A DNA stretch of 64,000 nt from positions 1 through 64,000 of the forward strand of contig RPFO01000086.1 in assembly GCA_009746045.1 (NCBI GenBank), given 5' to 3'. Under the pieces are notes generated by a model that saw only the letters and a program-made list of their open reading frames with translations, did not search any database and was not told where the DNA came from. Shown in pieces: positions 35,067-46,300 of this stretch; positions within the stretch are counted from its first letter, which is position 1; each line of letters begins with the position of its first letter. Both the position numbers and the translations under genes were made by a program. The DNA is from Mesostigma viride. Taxonomy: Eukaryota; Streptophyta; Mesostigmatophyceae; Mesostigmatales; Mesostigmataceae.

Positions 35067-35632
35067 TCAGCGGCTTGGAGGAGGAGGACGCGTGCGTCAG
35101 TGAGAGAAATGTCATCACGCACAAAAACTGCAGCGACAAGTGGACGATATTTGGCCGGGAGGCCATCCAGCAGATTCTGGACGAATTCAGTCTCAGGCAG
35201 CGTCCCCCCCAGCTTTAAGTACTCGCGGTAGCGTAGTTCATGTTCCGTCAAGTACAGGCCCATTTCGCCGTCCTCAGCCAGCTCGCAGCGGTGTAGCTGA
35301 CGACGGAGCTCCTGCTTGTGAGACCGGGTATGCCGTGGCTGGTCATACACGGCATCCACGAGCTTGAACGCCACGCTGCCATGACGAGGCTCAGCTTGAT
35401 CAGCAACGGTAAGCGCCTGACCGTCCAGGCGCGAACAAAGTGCAGCAAAAAGAATGCGGTCTTGTCGGTCGTTGACGTCGTCACCGTGCAGCACACTCAG
35501 CATGGTGAATGCTCCCGCGACAGATTTGAAGCGAATTTTAAACGCAGGGTAGTCGGCAAGTCTGGTACCGTTGAAAATAGGAATTCCGCTGACGGCACTA
35601 ATGAGGGCCGTCTCCTTGAGTGCGTTCGCCAT
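35067..35632 (-). CDS. gag: E1 gag, N-terminal and central part
   Basis: ATG at 35632 (MANALKETALISAVSG). Motifs FNGTRLADYPAFKIRF, LTEHELRYREYLKLGG and FVQNLLDGLPAKYRPLV match the copia-type gag domain (UBN2/Retrotran_gag family). It is interrupted after LLLQAAE by E2; the rest lies at 20129-20113 and 10639-10380, and the whole is exactly 281 codons with stop. It would form the particle that packages E1 RNA. A 127-codon ORF overlaps its start by 35 bases. Confidence 0.88.
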
Positions 35633-35981
35633 TTACGACGGATAAAATTTTAGACGCCAGGTAGGGTTTCAAGAGACTCTCGATTTCCGATAAGCTTGAC
35701 GATTCGAATCGAAATACAGCTCCTTGCCACCGGATAATGATTTTGGCAGGAGGAACGTAAACAGAACTCAGAGAACTCTCAGGATAAAATCCTGGTTTCT
35801 CGAATTGCTCGTAGCCAACGGGATACGCAATCACAGGTTCTTCGGCGACAATGACGCCTTGTTCCGGCTGTCCGAAAAAGTCTTCGAGATCGTCAAGTAC
35901 GTCAAAGTCCCAAGGACGATTGACAAAATCGTCATCAGGCAAAAAATCATCGTCGTTTGCAAAAGTAGGAGAATCTGCCAT
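35598..35981 (-). CDS. E1 leader ORF upstream of gag, unknown
   Basis: 127 codons, ATG at 35981, only 13 bases downstream of the primer site. Acidic N-terminus (DDDFLPDDDF, DVLDDLEDFFG), then a mixed region ending GERTQGDGPH. It overlaps the gag start in a different frame (offset one base). It may be a separate small protein, or the N-terminus of gag joined by ribosomal frameshifting in the 35-base overlap. No domain recognised. A single indel could also have split an originally longer gag. Confidence 0.55.
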   Translation of the reverse strand: MADSPTFANDDDFLPDDDFVNRPWDFDVLDDLEDFFGQPEQGVIVAEEPVIAYPVGYEQFEKPGFYPESSLSSVYVPPAKIIIRWQGAVFRFESSSLSEIESLLKPYLASKILSVVNGERTQGDGPH

Positions 35982-35994
35982 GAGGAGAAACGGT

Positions 35995-36017
35995 GATCGA
36001 ACATCCTCCCGATACCA
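35995..36017 (-). promoter_or_regulatory. E1 primer-binding site (initiator tRNA-Met type)
   Basis: Immediately after the LTR end ...TTTTAAACA the minus strand reads TGGTATCGGGAGGATGTTC and continues GATC. TGGTATC is the initiator-Met complement. The reverse complement contains GATCGAA, matching the AUCG-type T-loop of eukaryotic initiator tRNAs. Pairing would extend through the T arm. Confidence 0.8.
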
Positions 36018-36563
36018 TGTTTAAAATTGAATGTCATTTATTGATGAATTTATTACGAGAGACATGGCATGAGAGACGATGCTTTAGGTATGGCCCGCAT
36101 CGTATTTTTATAGGCAGAAAAGAGGTACTGCCAGATGGCAAACAACCAAAGAACCATCGCCAGATTCTAGAATATTGTTTGTATGATTGCCAAATGTCAA
36201 ACTGTCAAGACAACCGTTTGTATGATTGCCAGATGTCATCTGTAAAATCAACCCTGATATAATGCATGGAATCTCATCCAGTAAAGTGACACCTGTCCAT
36301 GGAATAAAGAATCACTGTCCATGTAACGTAGTGACATAGCTGCTGGCATACTAGTTGAGAACCGTGCACTATAACAAAAAACACACACAACATAGATTAA
36401 TATCTTGCTAAGTACTGATTCAAAAAAGTCAGTAAAAATATCAGCACGTAGCTAATAAAACACACTCCAAGAAATCACAAACAACACACAAAAGATCCAC
36501 CTGCCCAGAATAGAAATAATTCAGGCATGTGGCCACTGGGAATAATTAATTAATTCCCAAACA
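36018..36563 (-). repeat. E1 5' LTR (546 bp)
   Basis: Copy of 9372-9917, followed by GAGAC (36564-36568) and the satellite. Confidence 0.93.
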
Positions 36564-39500
36564 GAGACACCATGGGAGCCTGAATCCTCCTCATTAATTA
36601 CATACATGCCATCCATGTACGTAGACAAGCCATGATGACCCCATGGGAGCCTGAATCCTCATCATTTTTTTTTCTTTGACATCCATGTACGTAGACGGGC
36701 CATGATGACACCATGGGAGCCTGAATCCTCATCATTAATTACATACATGCCATCCATGTACGTAGGCCAGCCATGATGACACCATGGGAGCCTAAATCCT
36801 CCTCATTAATTACATAAATGCCAACCATGTACGTAGACAAGCCATGATGACCCCATGGGAGCCTGAATCCTCATCATTAATTACATAAATGCCATCCATG
36901 TACGTAGACGGGCCATGATAGTTATTATAAATAGTGACGGAACCTTTTTGCCACTTGGGCAATTAGGTCCGTCACTATTTATCCGGCGAAAACCACTCGC
37001 CGGCATCTATTCCGCGTTAAGTTCACGTGAACGTGGCGCGGAATTGATGCCGGCGAGTGTTTCGCCGGATAAATAGTGACGGACCTAATTGCCCAAGTGG
37101 CAAAAAGGTTCCGTCACTATTTATAATAACTATGATGACACCATGGGAGCCTGAATCCTCATCATTAATTACATAAATGCCATTCATGTACGTAGGCCAG
37201 CCATGATGACACCATGGGAGCCTGAATCCTCATCATTTACTATTCCTTGACATCCATGTACGTAGGCCAGCCATGGAGACACCATGGGAGCCTGAATCCT
37301 CCTCATTAATTACATAAATGCCAACCATGTACGTAGACAAGCCATGATGACCCCATGGGAGCCTGAATCCTCATCATTAATTACATAAATGCCATCCATG
37401 TACGTGGACGGGCCATGATGACACCATGGGAGCCTGAATCCTCATCATTTACTATGCCTTGACATCCATGTACGTAGGCCAGCCATGGAGACACCATGGG
37501 AGCCTGAATCCTCCTCATTAATTACATAAATGCCAACCATGTACGTAGACAAGCCATGATGACCCCATGGGAGCCTGAATCCTCATCATTAATTACATAA
37601 ATGCCAACCATGTACGTGGACGGGCCATGATGACACCATGGGAGCCTGAATCCTCATGATTTACTATTCCTTGACATCCATGTACGTAGGCCAGCCATGG
37701 AGACACCATGGGAGCCTGAATCCTCCTCATTAATTACATACATGCCATCCATGTACGTAGACAAGCCATGATGACCCCATGGGAGCCTGAATCCTCATCA
37801 TTTTTTTTTCTTTGACATCCATGTACGTAGACGGGCCATGATGACACCATGGGAGCCTGAATCCTCATCATTAATTACATACATGCCATCCATGTACGTA
37901 GGCCAGCCATGATGACACCATGGGAGCCTAAATCCTCCTCATTAATTACATAAATGCCAACCATGTACGTAGACAAGCCATGATGACCCCATGGGAGCCT
38001 GAATCCTCATCATTAATTACATAAATGCCATCCATGTACGTAGACAAGCCATGATGACCCCATGGGAGCCTGAATCCTCATCATTAATTACATAAATGCC
38101 ATCCATGTACGTAGACGGGCCATGATGACACCATGGGAGCCTGAATCCTCATCATTTACTATTCCTTGACATCCATGTACGTAGGCCAGCCATGGAGACA
38201 CCATGGGAGCCTGAATCCTCCTCATTAATTACATAAATGCCAACCATGTACGTAGACAAGCCATGATGACCCCATGGTAGCCTGAATCCTCATCATTAAA
38301 TACATAAATGCCATCCATGTACGTAGACGGGCCATGATGACACCATGGGAGCCTGAATCCTCATCATTAATTACATAAATGCCAACCATGTACGTAGACA
38401 AGCCATGATGACACCATGGGCCTGAATCCTCATCATTAATTACATACATGCCATCCATGTACGTACACGGGCCATGATGACACCATGGGAGCCTGAATCC
38501 TCATCATTATATACAAAAATGCCATCCATGTACGTACACGGGCAATGATGACACCATGGGAGCCTGAATCCTCATCATTAATTACATAAATGCCATTCAT
38601 GTACGTAGACAAGCCATGATGACCCCATGGGAGCCTGAATCCTCATCATTAATTACATAAATGCCATCCATGTACGTACACGGGCCATGATGACACCATG
38701 GGAGCCTGAATCCTCATCATTAATTACATAAATGCCATTCATGTACGTAGACGGGCCATGATGACACCATGGGAGCCTGAATCCTCATCATTAAAAAAGT
38801 ACATGCCATCCATGTACGTAGGCCAGCCATGATGACACCATGGGAGCCTAAATCCTCCTCATGAATTACATAAATTCCAACCATGTACGTAGGCCAGCCA
38901 TGGAGACACCATGGGAGCCTGAATCCTCATCATTAATTACATAAATGCCAACCATGTACGTAGACAAGCCATGATGACACCATGGGCCTGAATCCTCATC
39001 ATTAATTACATACATGCCATCCATGTACGTACACGGGCCATGATGACACCATGGGAGCCTGAATCCTCATCATTTACTATTCCTTGACATCCATGTACGT
39101 AGACGGGCCATGATGACACCATGGGAGCCTGAATCCTCATCATTAATTACATAAATGCCAACCATGTACGTAGACGGGCCATGATGACACCATGGGAGCC
39201 TAAATCCTCCTCATGAATTACATAAATGCCAACCATGTACGTAGGCCAGCCATGGAGACACCATGGGAGCCTGAATCCTCCTCATTAATTACATAAATGC
39301 CAACCATGTACGTAGACAAGCCATGATTACACCATGGGAGCCTGAATCCTCATCATTTACTATTCCTTGACATCCAGGTACGTAGGCCAGCCATGGAGAC
39401 ACCATGGGAGCCTGAATCCTCCTCATTAATTACATAAATGCCAACCATGTACGTAGACAAGCCATGATGACCCCATGGGAGCCTGAATCCTCATCATTAA

Positions 39501-41620
39501 TTACATAAATGCCAACCATGTACGTGGACGGGCCATGATGACACCATGGGAGCCTGAATCCTCATCATTTACTATTCCTTGACATCCATGTACGTAGGCC
39601 AGCCATGGAGACACCATGGGAGCCTGAATCCTCCTCATTAATTACATACATGCCATCCATGTACGTAGACAAGCCATGATGACCCCATGGGAGCCTGAAT
39701 CCTCATCATTTTTTTTTCTTTGACATCCATGTACGTAGACGGGCCATGATGACACCATGGGAGCCTGAATCCTCATCATTAATTACATACATGCCAACCA
39801 TGTACGTAGACCAGCCATGATGACACCATGGGAGCCTGAATCCTCATCATTAATTACATACATGCCAACCATGTACGTAGACCAGCCATGATGACACCAT
39901 GGGAGCCTAAATCCTCCTCATTAATTACATAAATGCCAACCATGTACGTAGACAAGCCATGATGACCCCATGGGAGCCTGAATCCTCATCATTAATTACA
40001 TAAATGCCATCCATGTACGTAGACGGGCCATGATGACACCATGGGAGCCTGAATCCTCATCATTAATTACATAAATGCCATCCATGTACGTAGACGGGCC
40101 ATGATGACACCATGGGAGCCTGAATCCTCATCATTTACTATTCCTTGACATCCATGTACGTAGGCCAGCCATGGAGACACCATGGGAGCCTGAATCCTCC
40201 TCATTAATTACATAAATGCCAACCATGTACGTAGACAAGCCATGATGACCCCATGGTAGCCTGAATCCTCATCATTAAATACATAAATGCCATCCATGTA
40301 CGTAGACGGGCCATGATGACACCATGGGAGCCTGAATCCTCATCATTAATTACATAAATGCCAACCATGTACGTAGACAAGCCATGATGACACCATGGGC
40401 CTGAATCCTCATCATTAATTACATACATGCCATCCATGTACGTACACGGGCCATGATGACACCATGGGAGCCTGAATCCTCATCATTATATACAAAAATG
40501 CCATCCATGTACGTACACGGGCAATGATGACACCATGGGAGCCTGAATCCTCATCATTAATTACATAAATGCCATTCATGTACGTAGACAAGCCATGATG
40601 ACCCATGGGAGCCTGAATCCTCATCATTAATTACATAAATGCCATCCATGTACGTACACGGGCCATGATGACACCATGGGAGCCTGAATCCTCATCATTA
40701 ATTACATAAATGCCATTCATGTACGTAGACGGGCCATGATGACACCATGGGAGCCTGAATCCTCATCATTAAAAAAGTACATGCCATCCATGTACGTAGG
40801 CCAGCCATGATGACACCATGGGAGCCTGAATCCTCCTCATGAATTACATAAATTCCAACCATGTACGTAGGCCAGCCATGGAGACACCATGGGAGCCTGA
40901 ATCCTCATCATTAATTACATAAATGCCAACCATGTACGTAGACAAGCCATGATGACACCATGGGCCTGAATCCTCATCATTAATTACATACATGCCATCC
41001 ATGTACGTACACGGGCCATGATGACACCATGGGAGCCTGAATCCTCATCATTTACTATTCCTTGACATCCATGTACGTAGACGGGCCATGATGACACCAT
41101 GGGAGCCTGAATCCTCATCATTAATTACATAAATGCCAACCATGTATGTAGACGGGCCATGATGACACCATGGGAGCCTAAATCCTCCTCATGAATTACA
41201 TAAATGCCAACCATGTACGTAGGCCAGCCATGGAGACACCATGGGAGCCTGAATCCTCCTCATTAATTACATAAATGCCAACCATGTACGTAGACAAGCC
41301 ATGATTACACCATGGGAGCCTGAATCCTCATCATTTACTATTCCTTGACATCCATGTACGTAGGCCAGCCATGGAGACACCATGGGAGCCTGAATCCTCC
41401 TCATTAATTACATAAATGCCAACCATGTACGTAGACAAGCCATGATGACCCCATGGGAGCCTGAATCCTCATCATTAATTACATAAATGCCAACCATGTA
41501 CGTGGACGGGCCATGATGACACCATGGGAGCCTGAATCCTCATGATTTACTATTCCTTGACATCCATGTACGTAGGCCAGCCATGGAGACACCATGGGAG
41601 CCTGAATCCTCCTCATTAAT
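36564..41620 (+). repeat. 70/71-bp satellite block 2 (plus orientation), with higher-order repeat
   Basis: About 69 units, interrupted only by the palindromic element at 36920-37131. Cassette types occur in ordered runs. The sequence around 38,225-39,360 recurs at about 40,204-41,340, an offset of 1979 bp, so a block of roughly 28 units was duplicated. It ends at TTAAT (41616-41620), the target site of E5. Confidence 0.93.
36920..37131. mobile_element. PAL-A single palindromic element (212 bp)
   Basis: AGTTATTATAAATAGTGACGG...CTATTTATAATAACT, a near-perfect palindrome along its full length, flanked by the 5-bp duplication ATGAT (36915-36919, 37132-37136) in the satellite. Each arm contains its own hairpins (AAATAGTGACGG.../CCGTCACTATTT; CCGGCGA/TCGCCGG). 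No coding capacity. The AGTT...AACT ends and 5-bp duplication equal those of the E2/E5 LTRs, so it may be a solo palindromic LTR. Confidence 0.88.
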
Positions 41621-42102
41621 AGTTGGTTGGAGACCCATCTAGGGTCGACATGGGTCCTCAGAGATAGAGGATCTTGTACAGATTACTACAATATACTTTA
41701 TTGTAGTATTGGGCCAATGGCTGTACTTCACTAGTACTCGCCAATGGGATAACGCCACGTAGAATATGTGGGCGTCTCCCAGGCCTCCACGTCACCGGCT
41801 GGTCAAGGGCCGGTGTAGTACTGTCAATAGGACTGAGCCGACTATCGGCCTATTATGTATGCGCATCTGCCTTGGTACCTCCTAGAGGATTCTAGAAGTA
41901 TCTAACACGCGGCATGCACTGAACTACACGGAATGCATGTCCACGTAGGATATTCAGCAAGACTGATGAAGGTGCCAAGCGCAATAGAATATATGCGCAA
42001 CGAAGACGAATTATGCAGCAACGACAATAACGTATGAGAACAATAAACACAACGTTCATTTCATGCTTTCTGATTTACATCGCATTCCATTTATTTGCAA
42101 CT
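41621..42102 (+). repeat. E5 5' LTR (482 bp)
   Basis: Contains two CAAT-like stretches, a TACAATATACTTTATTGTAGTA inverted motif near 41,680, and an AT-rich 3' end with AATAAA near 42,043, a possible polyadenylation signal. Differs from the 3' LTR near 41,649 (G/C) and in GCAGCAACG versus GCAAAAACG. Confidence 0.92.
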
Positions 42103-42115
42103 TGTATTCATTGCA

Positions 42116-43357
42116 ATGTCTTCGGACGACAATCTTTCAGAGCAGAGGTCTGGCCCTGGTGAGCACGGACCGGCTCAATTTTCTGTCGACCCTGGCCCAG
42201 GCGAGCACAGGGATGACAATAAGAATATGTCCGACCAGCCCCGGGAGGAGGGCTGCGGGCAGGGAAGTACTAGTAGTGACAACCAGCGTGCGCGTGATAA
42301 GGTGCTTCGGCGGGAGACCTTGCTTCAAGAGGCGAAGCTGCTGTCGGCAATCAAGAAATGGGTTCCAGCCCCGCTGGTGCCTGGTGCTATTCAAGCAGAC
42401 CGGGATCGCTTTGTAAGCTCTCTTGGGCCGTTTTTCCGCAGGCTCGCGGGCAACCGAGACATCATTCCGGACTGGCTGGAGTTTCTTCGTGGAACCCCGC
42501 TGGGAGACCGCGAGAAAAACCACCCAGAGTGGATTTCGCTGCTGGATAGAGCACAGCGTCTGCGGTGGTCGCCGTTCGAGTTTCTGCGCCGAGCGAGGGA
42601 GACTTTTCTTCGTTCTATCACTGCCAAAACCTGCGACGAGATCGAGGAATTTGTAGATGCAAAGCCGAAGCCCGGGCAGACCATCATCGAGCACCTCAAC
42701 TCTTACTACGACATGCTGGAGAAGCAGGGGCTCCGGTGGCCTGACGAGGCGGTGAATCTCCGATGGATCCAAAACTGTGCTCTGTCCGAATCCGAGAAGC
42801 GGAATTTGGTCGCCAACTGCCGCGGTTACCTGTGCGACACTCACCGATGCAGAGCTCACCTCAAGGAGCTCCTGACGAATCAAACCCGTGTTTCCAGAGA
42901 AGGAGGTGCCGCGGAGGTGCCTCGTGTCGCCATGGTGATGGAGCAGCAACGGGAAATCTTCTGCTACAACTGCGGGCAGCCCGGGCACACACGCCGCGCA
43001 TGTAAGGGTAAGGTTGTCGCTAATTCTGAGTCCTTCCCTCCCTGCACTTTCTGTAATAGGACTAACCATCTGGCTAAGGATTGCTACTTTCGCAAGTGCA
43101 AGTCTTGTGGCAATTCTGGACATGATGCGTCTGCCTGCAGGAGCAAGGCGGGCGCTGGACCCAAGGATACCCAGATGGAGGTCCTCAAGCTGCTGCAGCA
43201 GATCTCCCAAGCCGTCAAGAGCGGTGCCCTTCGTGGTGGCGACGCTTCTCAGCCGCGTGGTGGTGACGCTTCCCAGCCGCGTGGTGGTGATGCTTCTCAG
43301 CCGCGGGGTGGCAATACCTCTCGTGGCCGCAAGAGGAAGCAGCAGCAGAAAAACTAG
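42116..43357 (+). CDS. gag: E5 gag with three zinc knuckles
   Basis: ATG at 42116, only 13 bases after the LTR; 413 residues. The N-terminus is hydrophilic. Residues ~70-250 form the probable capsid region (WVPAPLVPG, EWISLLDRAQRL, IEHLNSYYDMLEKQGLRWPD). Three CX2CX4HX4C knuckles follow: CYNCGQPGHTRRAC (283-296), CTFCNRTNHLAKDC (310-323), CKSCGNSGHDASAC (328-341). The C-terminus has RGGDASQP three times and a basic GRKRKQQQK tail. Three knuckles plus an RGG-like tail is more RNA-binding capacity than the single knuckle usual in copia gags. The pol frame is open across the gag stop, so frameshifting is possible. Confidence 0.92.
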   Translation: MSSDDNLSEQRSGPGEHGPAQFSVDPGPGEHRDDNKNMSDQPREEGCGQGSTSSDNQRARDKVLRRETLLQEAKLLSAIKKWVPAPLVPGAIQADRDRFVSSLGPFFRRLAGNRDIIPDWLEFLRGTPLGDREKNHPEWISLLDRAQRLRWSPFEFLRRARETFLRSITAKTCDEIEEFVDAKPKPGQTIIEHLNSYYDMLEKQGLRWPDEAVNLRWIQNCALSESEKRNLVANCRGYLCDTHRCRAHLKELLTNQTRVSREGGAAEVPRVAMVMEQQREIFCYNCGQPGHTRRACKGKVVANSESFPPCTFCNRTNHLAKDCYFRKCKSCGNSGHDASACRSKAGAGPKDTQMEVLKLLQQISQAVKSGALRGGDASQPRGGDASQPRGGDASQPRGGNTSRGRKRKQQQKN

Positions 43358-43395
43358 ATGATCCTCTCTGTTTATATAACCCCTACAGCGTCCTT

Positions 43396-46300
43396 ATGGA
43401 TGCTGATGAGAGTGGACTCATGGCAGATGAGGCCTGCCAGGTGGTAGGGGCTCCAGCAGTAACCCCTACTGACCGTAAAGCTGCCCCAGTGAGCAGCAGT
43501 AAAAGTGCCCCTGTTTGTGGCATTCCTATCCATGCCTGGAATAAAAAGAGTACCCCAGAGGGAACTCTTCCTGTAAATAATACATGTGGATCTGCTCCTG
43601 GTTGTAGACAGATGCCACATGGTGTTGCCCAGGTGAGCAACGTATCTGTGAACAATACATGTGGTGCAGCTCCTGTTTGTAGCCAAGCACCCATTGATAT
43701 TGTTAACAGTCAAGCTCCTCAGAGCAATAATCCTTGTTATATTGATAATAAAAACTTGGACTCTTGCTCTGCCAGGAACGTGGATGCCCGTCCATGTCCT
43801 GAAGAGCCTGAGCCTAATGATTGTATTAATCTTAGGACTCTGGCTAAGAGTTTGCATGATGCCTGTGGCCATGGAAACAATGCCATTAGGCTTGTTCAAG
43901 CCATTAATAACAAGGCTCTCTGGCAGGCTTATCAAGATGTCAGAGAACATTGTGTGTGCCAATTGTGTGCTAACAAGCCTTCCAAACGTCATGCAAAGCA
44001 TCCTGCAGATGGTAGGGGTAATCTACAAGCTGATATCCTCTACTTCACCAATTACAGGCAATTGCCTTACTTGGTGGCTGTGGATGAATGGTCAGGCTAC
44101 ATTGGAATTGAACCTATGGCAGCAGGGGATGAGAATACTCTCCATGCCGCAGTTCTTGTTATTCTGCAGAAGTTTGCAGTTATTCATAAGCTGCAGATGG
44201 ACTTGCAGTTTAACTGCCTGACCAAATACTCTGATCTGCCTTTCCTAAGGATTGTGGGTCGTGAAGATCACCAAGCCCAAGGCAAGGTTGACAGATATAT
44301 ACAGGAGCTTAAGAAGTTGGTAATATCCGGGGACTATCCTGAGATGTTTAAACCAACTTTTGCTGTCAGGTGTTTGGGTGCTGCAAAAGTGGAAAACACC
44401 ATGAACAACCGTTTTCATACTATCAAGGTGCGTGGTGTTCCACGGCTGGTCTCACCTCGTGGACTAGCAGGTGGCCTCTACCCTGATGACATCATGCAGG
44501 CATGGAGTAAGCAGAGGTGGGCACAGTATGCTCATCTCTGTGAAAAGGATAAACAGAGAGGAGAATCATTAAAATTTGAGGTGGGAGACCAGGTGATCTT
44601 CCACAAAGAAAATGCTCCTGGTAAACGTGGTTATTGGCAGGGTCCAGGGACCATAACCTCAGTTGACCTGGAGATGAAAACTGCTGATGTGGTCTGGAAT
44701 GGGACCACTTATCATCTGGCTTGGAATAGATTGAAGAGAGATCCAATGAACGTTCAAGAAAATCCCCTGGAAATTATGGCCCCTGAAGAGGCACTTGGAT
44801 CTCCCAATCTTTCCTGTCCACCTTTGGCCAGTGAACAGGCTGGACTCCAACTACCAGAAAGGGCGGCCTCCCATCAACTGGAGCCTACTACTCAGCAAGC
44901 TCAGCCTAAGACATTGACTGGGATATCACAGGATGATATGGATGAAGCTGACTTGTTGGATAATAGGGTGTCTGATCAGCACCGGAAGCTCCGGCCGTTG
45001 GAACATGGGCTTGAGACCCCTGGGCAGGTGGATAACATATTTCAGTCTGAACAGCCAAAGCTTGGATCCAATTACCCTGGTAATAAGCCATTGCCCTTGG
45101 AGACTGATGGGATTCCAGCCCAAGGAAGACAAGCTGAGGAGGGGTTGTCCAGGTTGAACACTCAGCTCGGCAAGAGAGGCAATCCTCAAGAGCTTCGGGA
45201 TATTGTAAAGAAGCTCAAGCCCTCACTAAAGATTGCCAAAATAACTTCTCTTCTAGAGAAGGGCATGGACCTTGATGGCTTTGATGTGGATACCAAAGCA
45301 GAGGTCTCTGTCACCTCGCCCTTTAATGCTTTGCTGGATAAGTATTCCCTTGAACCCAGTCCATGGACTATTGTCCAAGACTTTGCGGGTAACACTGATC
45401 ATCAAGTTCTTGGGAATATCACTATCCCATTCTTGGGTGAGTCTTTGACACTTTGTGTTGTTGATGGCTATAAGGGACCCACTCTCATTGGCCAGCCATT
45501 CTTGGTGACTCCCGGTGTTACCATTGTTGATGGCCCCAATAACACAAAGAGTCTCCTAAAAACCCATTGTGACCCAATTCCTCTGGAATCATTCAGATGT
45601 CTCTTGCCTCTTGAAATGTTCCAGAAGGCAAATTGGAAGACCGCCTGTGTCGGTTCAATAAAAGGAGCAGAATGGGGAAGGGATATACCCCCAGCTTCTG
45701 AGCTGGTAGAACCCGCCCAGCTCAGTGTGACTTCTCTTGGTCTCACAAAAAGGTCATTTGCTGCTCATAGCCCCATGTCCTTTGATGATGTAGACCTGGA
45801 TTGTCACACTTTCGCTGGCCTTGAGGCCTGGCGAGTAGCATTGGCGCGTGCGCTCCAGGAGTGGCAAACGCTGGATGTTTTTGAAGGCATTTCAGAACCT
45901 CCACCCAATGCTCAAATGCTTCAGTTGCGTTTTGTATGCAAGATGAAGAGCAAGCTTGGTGAGCCTCCCATACCAAACGCACGTCCAGTCGTGACCCAGT
46001 TCCATGGTACTACAGACTTTGATAAGGAGGAGCTGTACACTCCTGGCCTGTCACATCCTGTTCTCAGGCTTATTCTTAGTCTGTACCTTGGTGCTTTGGA
46101 CTATGGCTTGGATTATGGAGCAGAAATTGATGACTTCACCAGGGCCTTTTTGCATGGTGATCCTCAGGTGGCCAGAGCCACTTGGCAAGCTCAAAGACCC
46201 TGTTGTGTTAAGACCCCAGCATGCTGGATAGCTGAAGTAGGTCATCCCTACATGCAGCCTAAAGTGGGCTGGGAAGGACTGGTCAGCAGTCCAGTCATCT

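Larger units (their letters stand above)
9372..36563 (-). mobile_element. E1: gag-only (non-autonomous) LTR retrotransposon, broken by nested insertions
   Basis: Flanking 546-bp LTRs (9372-9917 and 36018-36563) begin TG and end CA, differ by about one base, and are bounded by the 5-bp duplication GAGAC (9367-9371, 36564-36568). The element reads on the minus strand: 5' LTR on the right, primer-binding site at 35995-36017, polypurine tract at 9918-9927. Removing E3 and E2 with one copy of each target duplication leaves about 2.78 kb, with only a leader ORF, a gag and a 3' non-coding region. There is no protease, RT or integrase, so it must be mobilised in trans. It resembles gag-only LTR elements described in plants (TR-GAG type). 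Confidence 0.92.

Noticed and set aside
43396-43430. DADESG at the start of E5 pol as the protease active site
   Set aside because: The spacing and lack of following retropepsin motifs make it weaker than the 630-705 block, though it should be tested.
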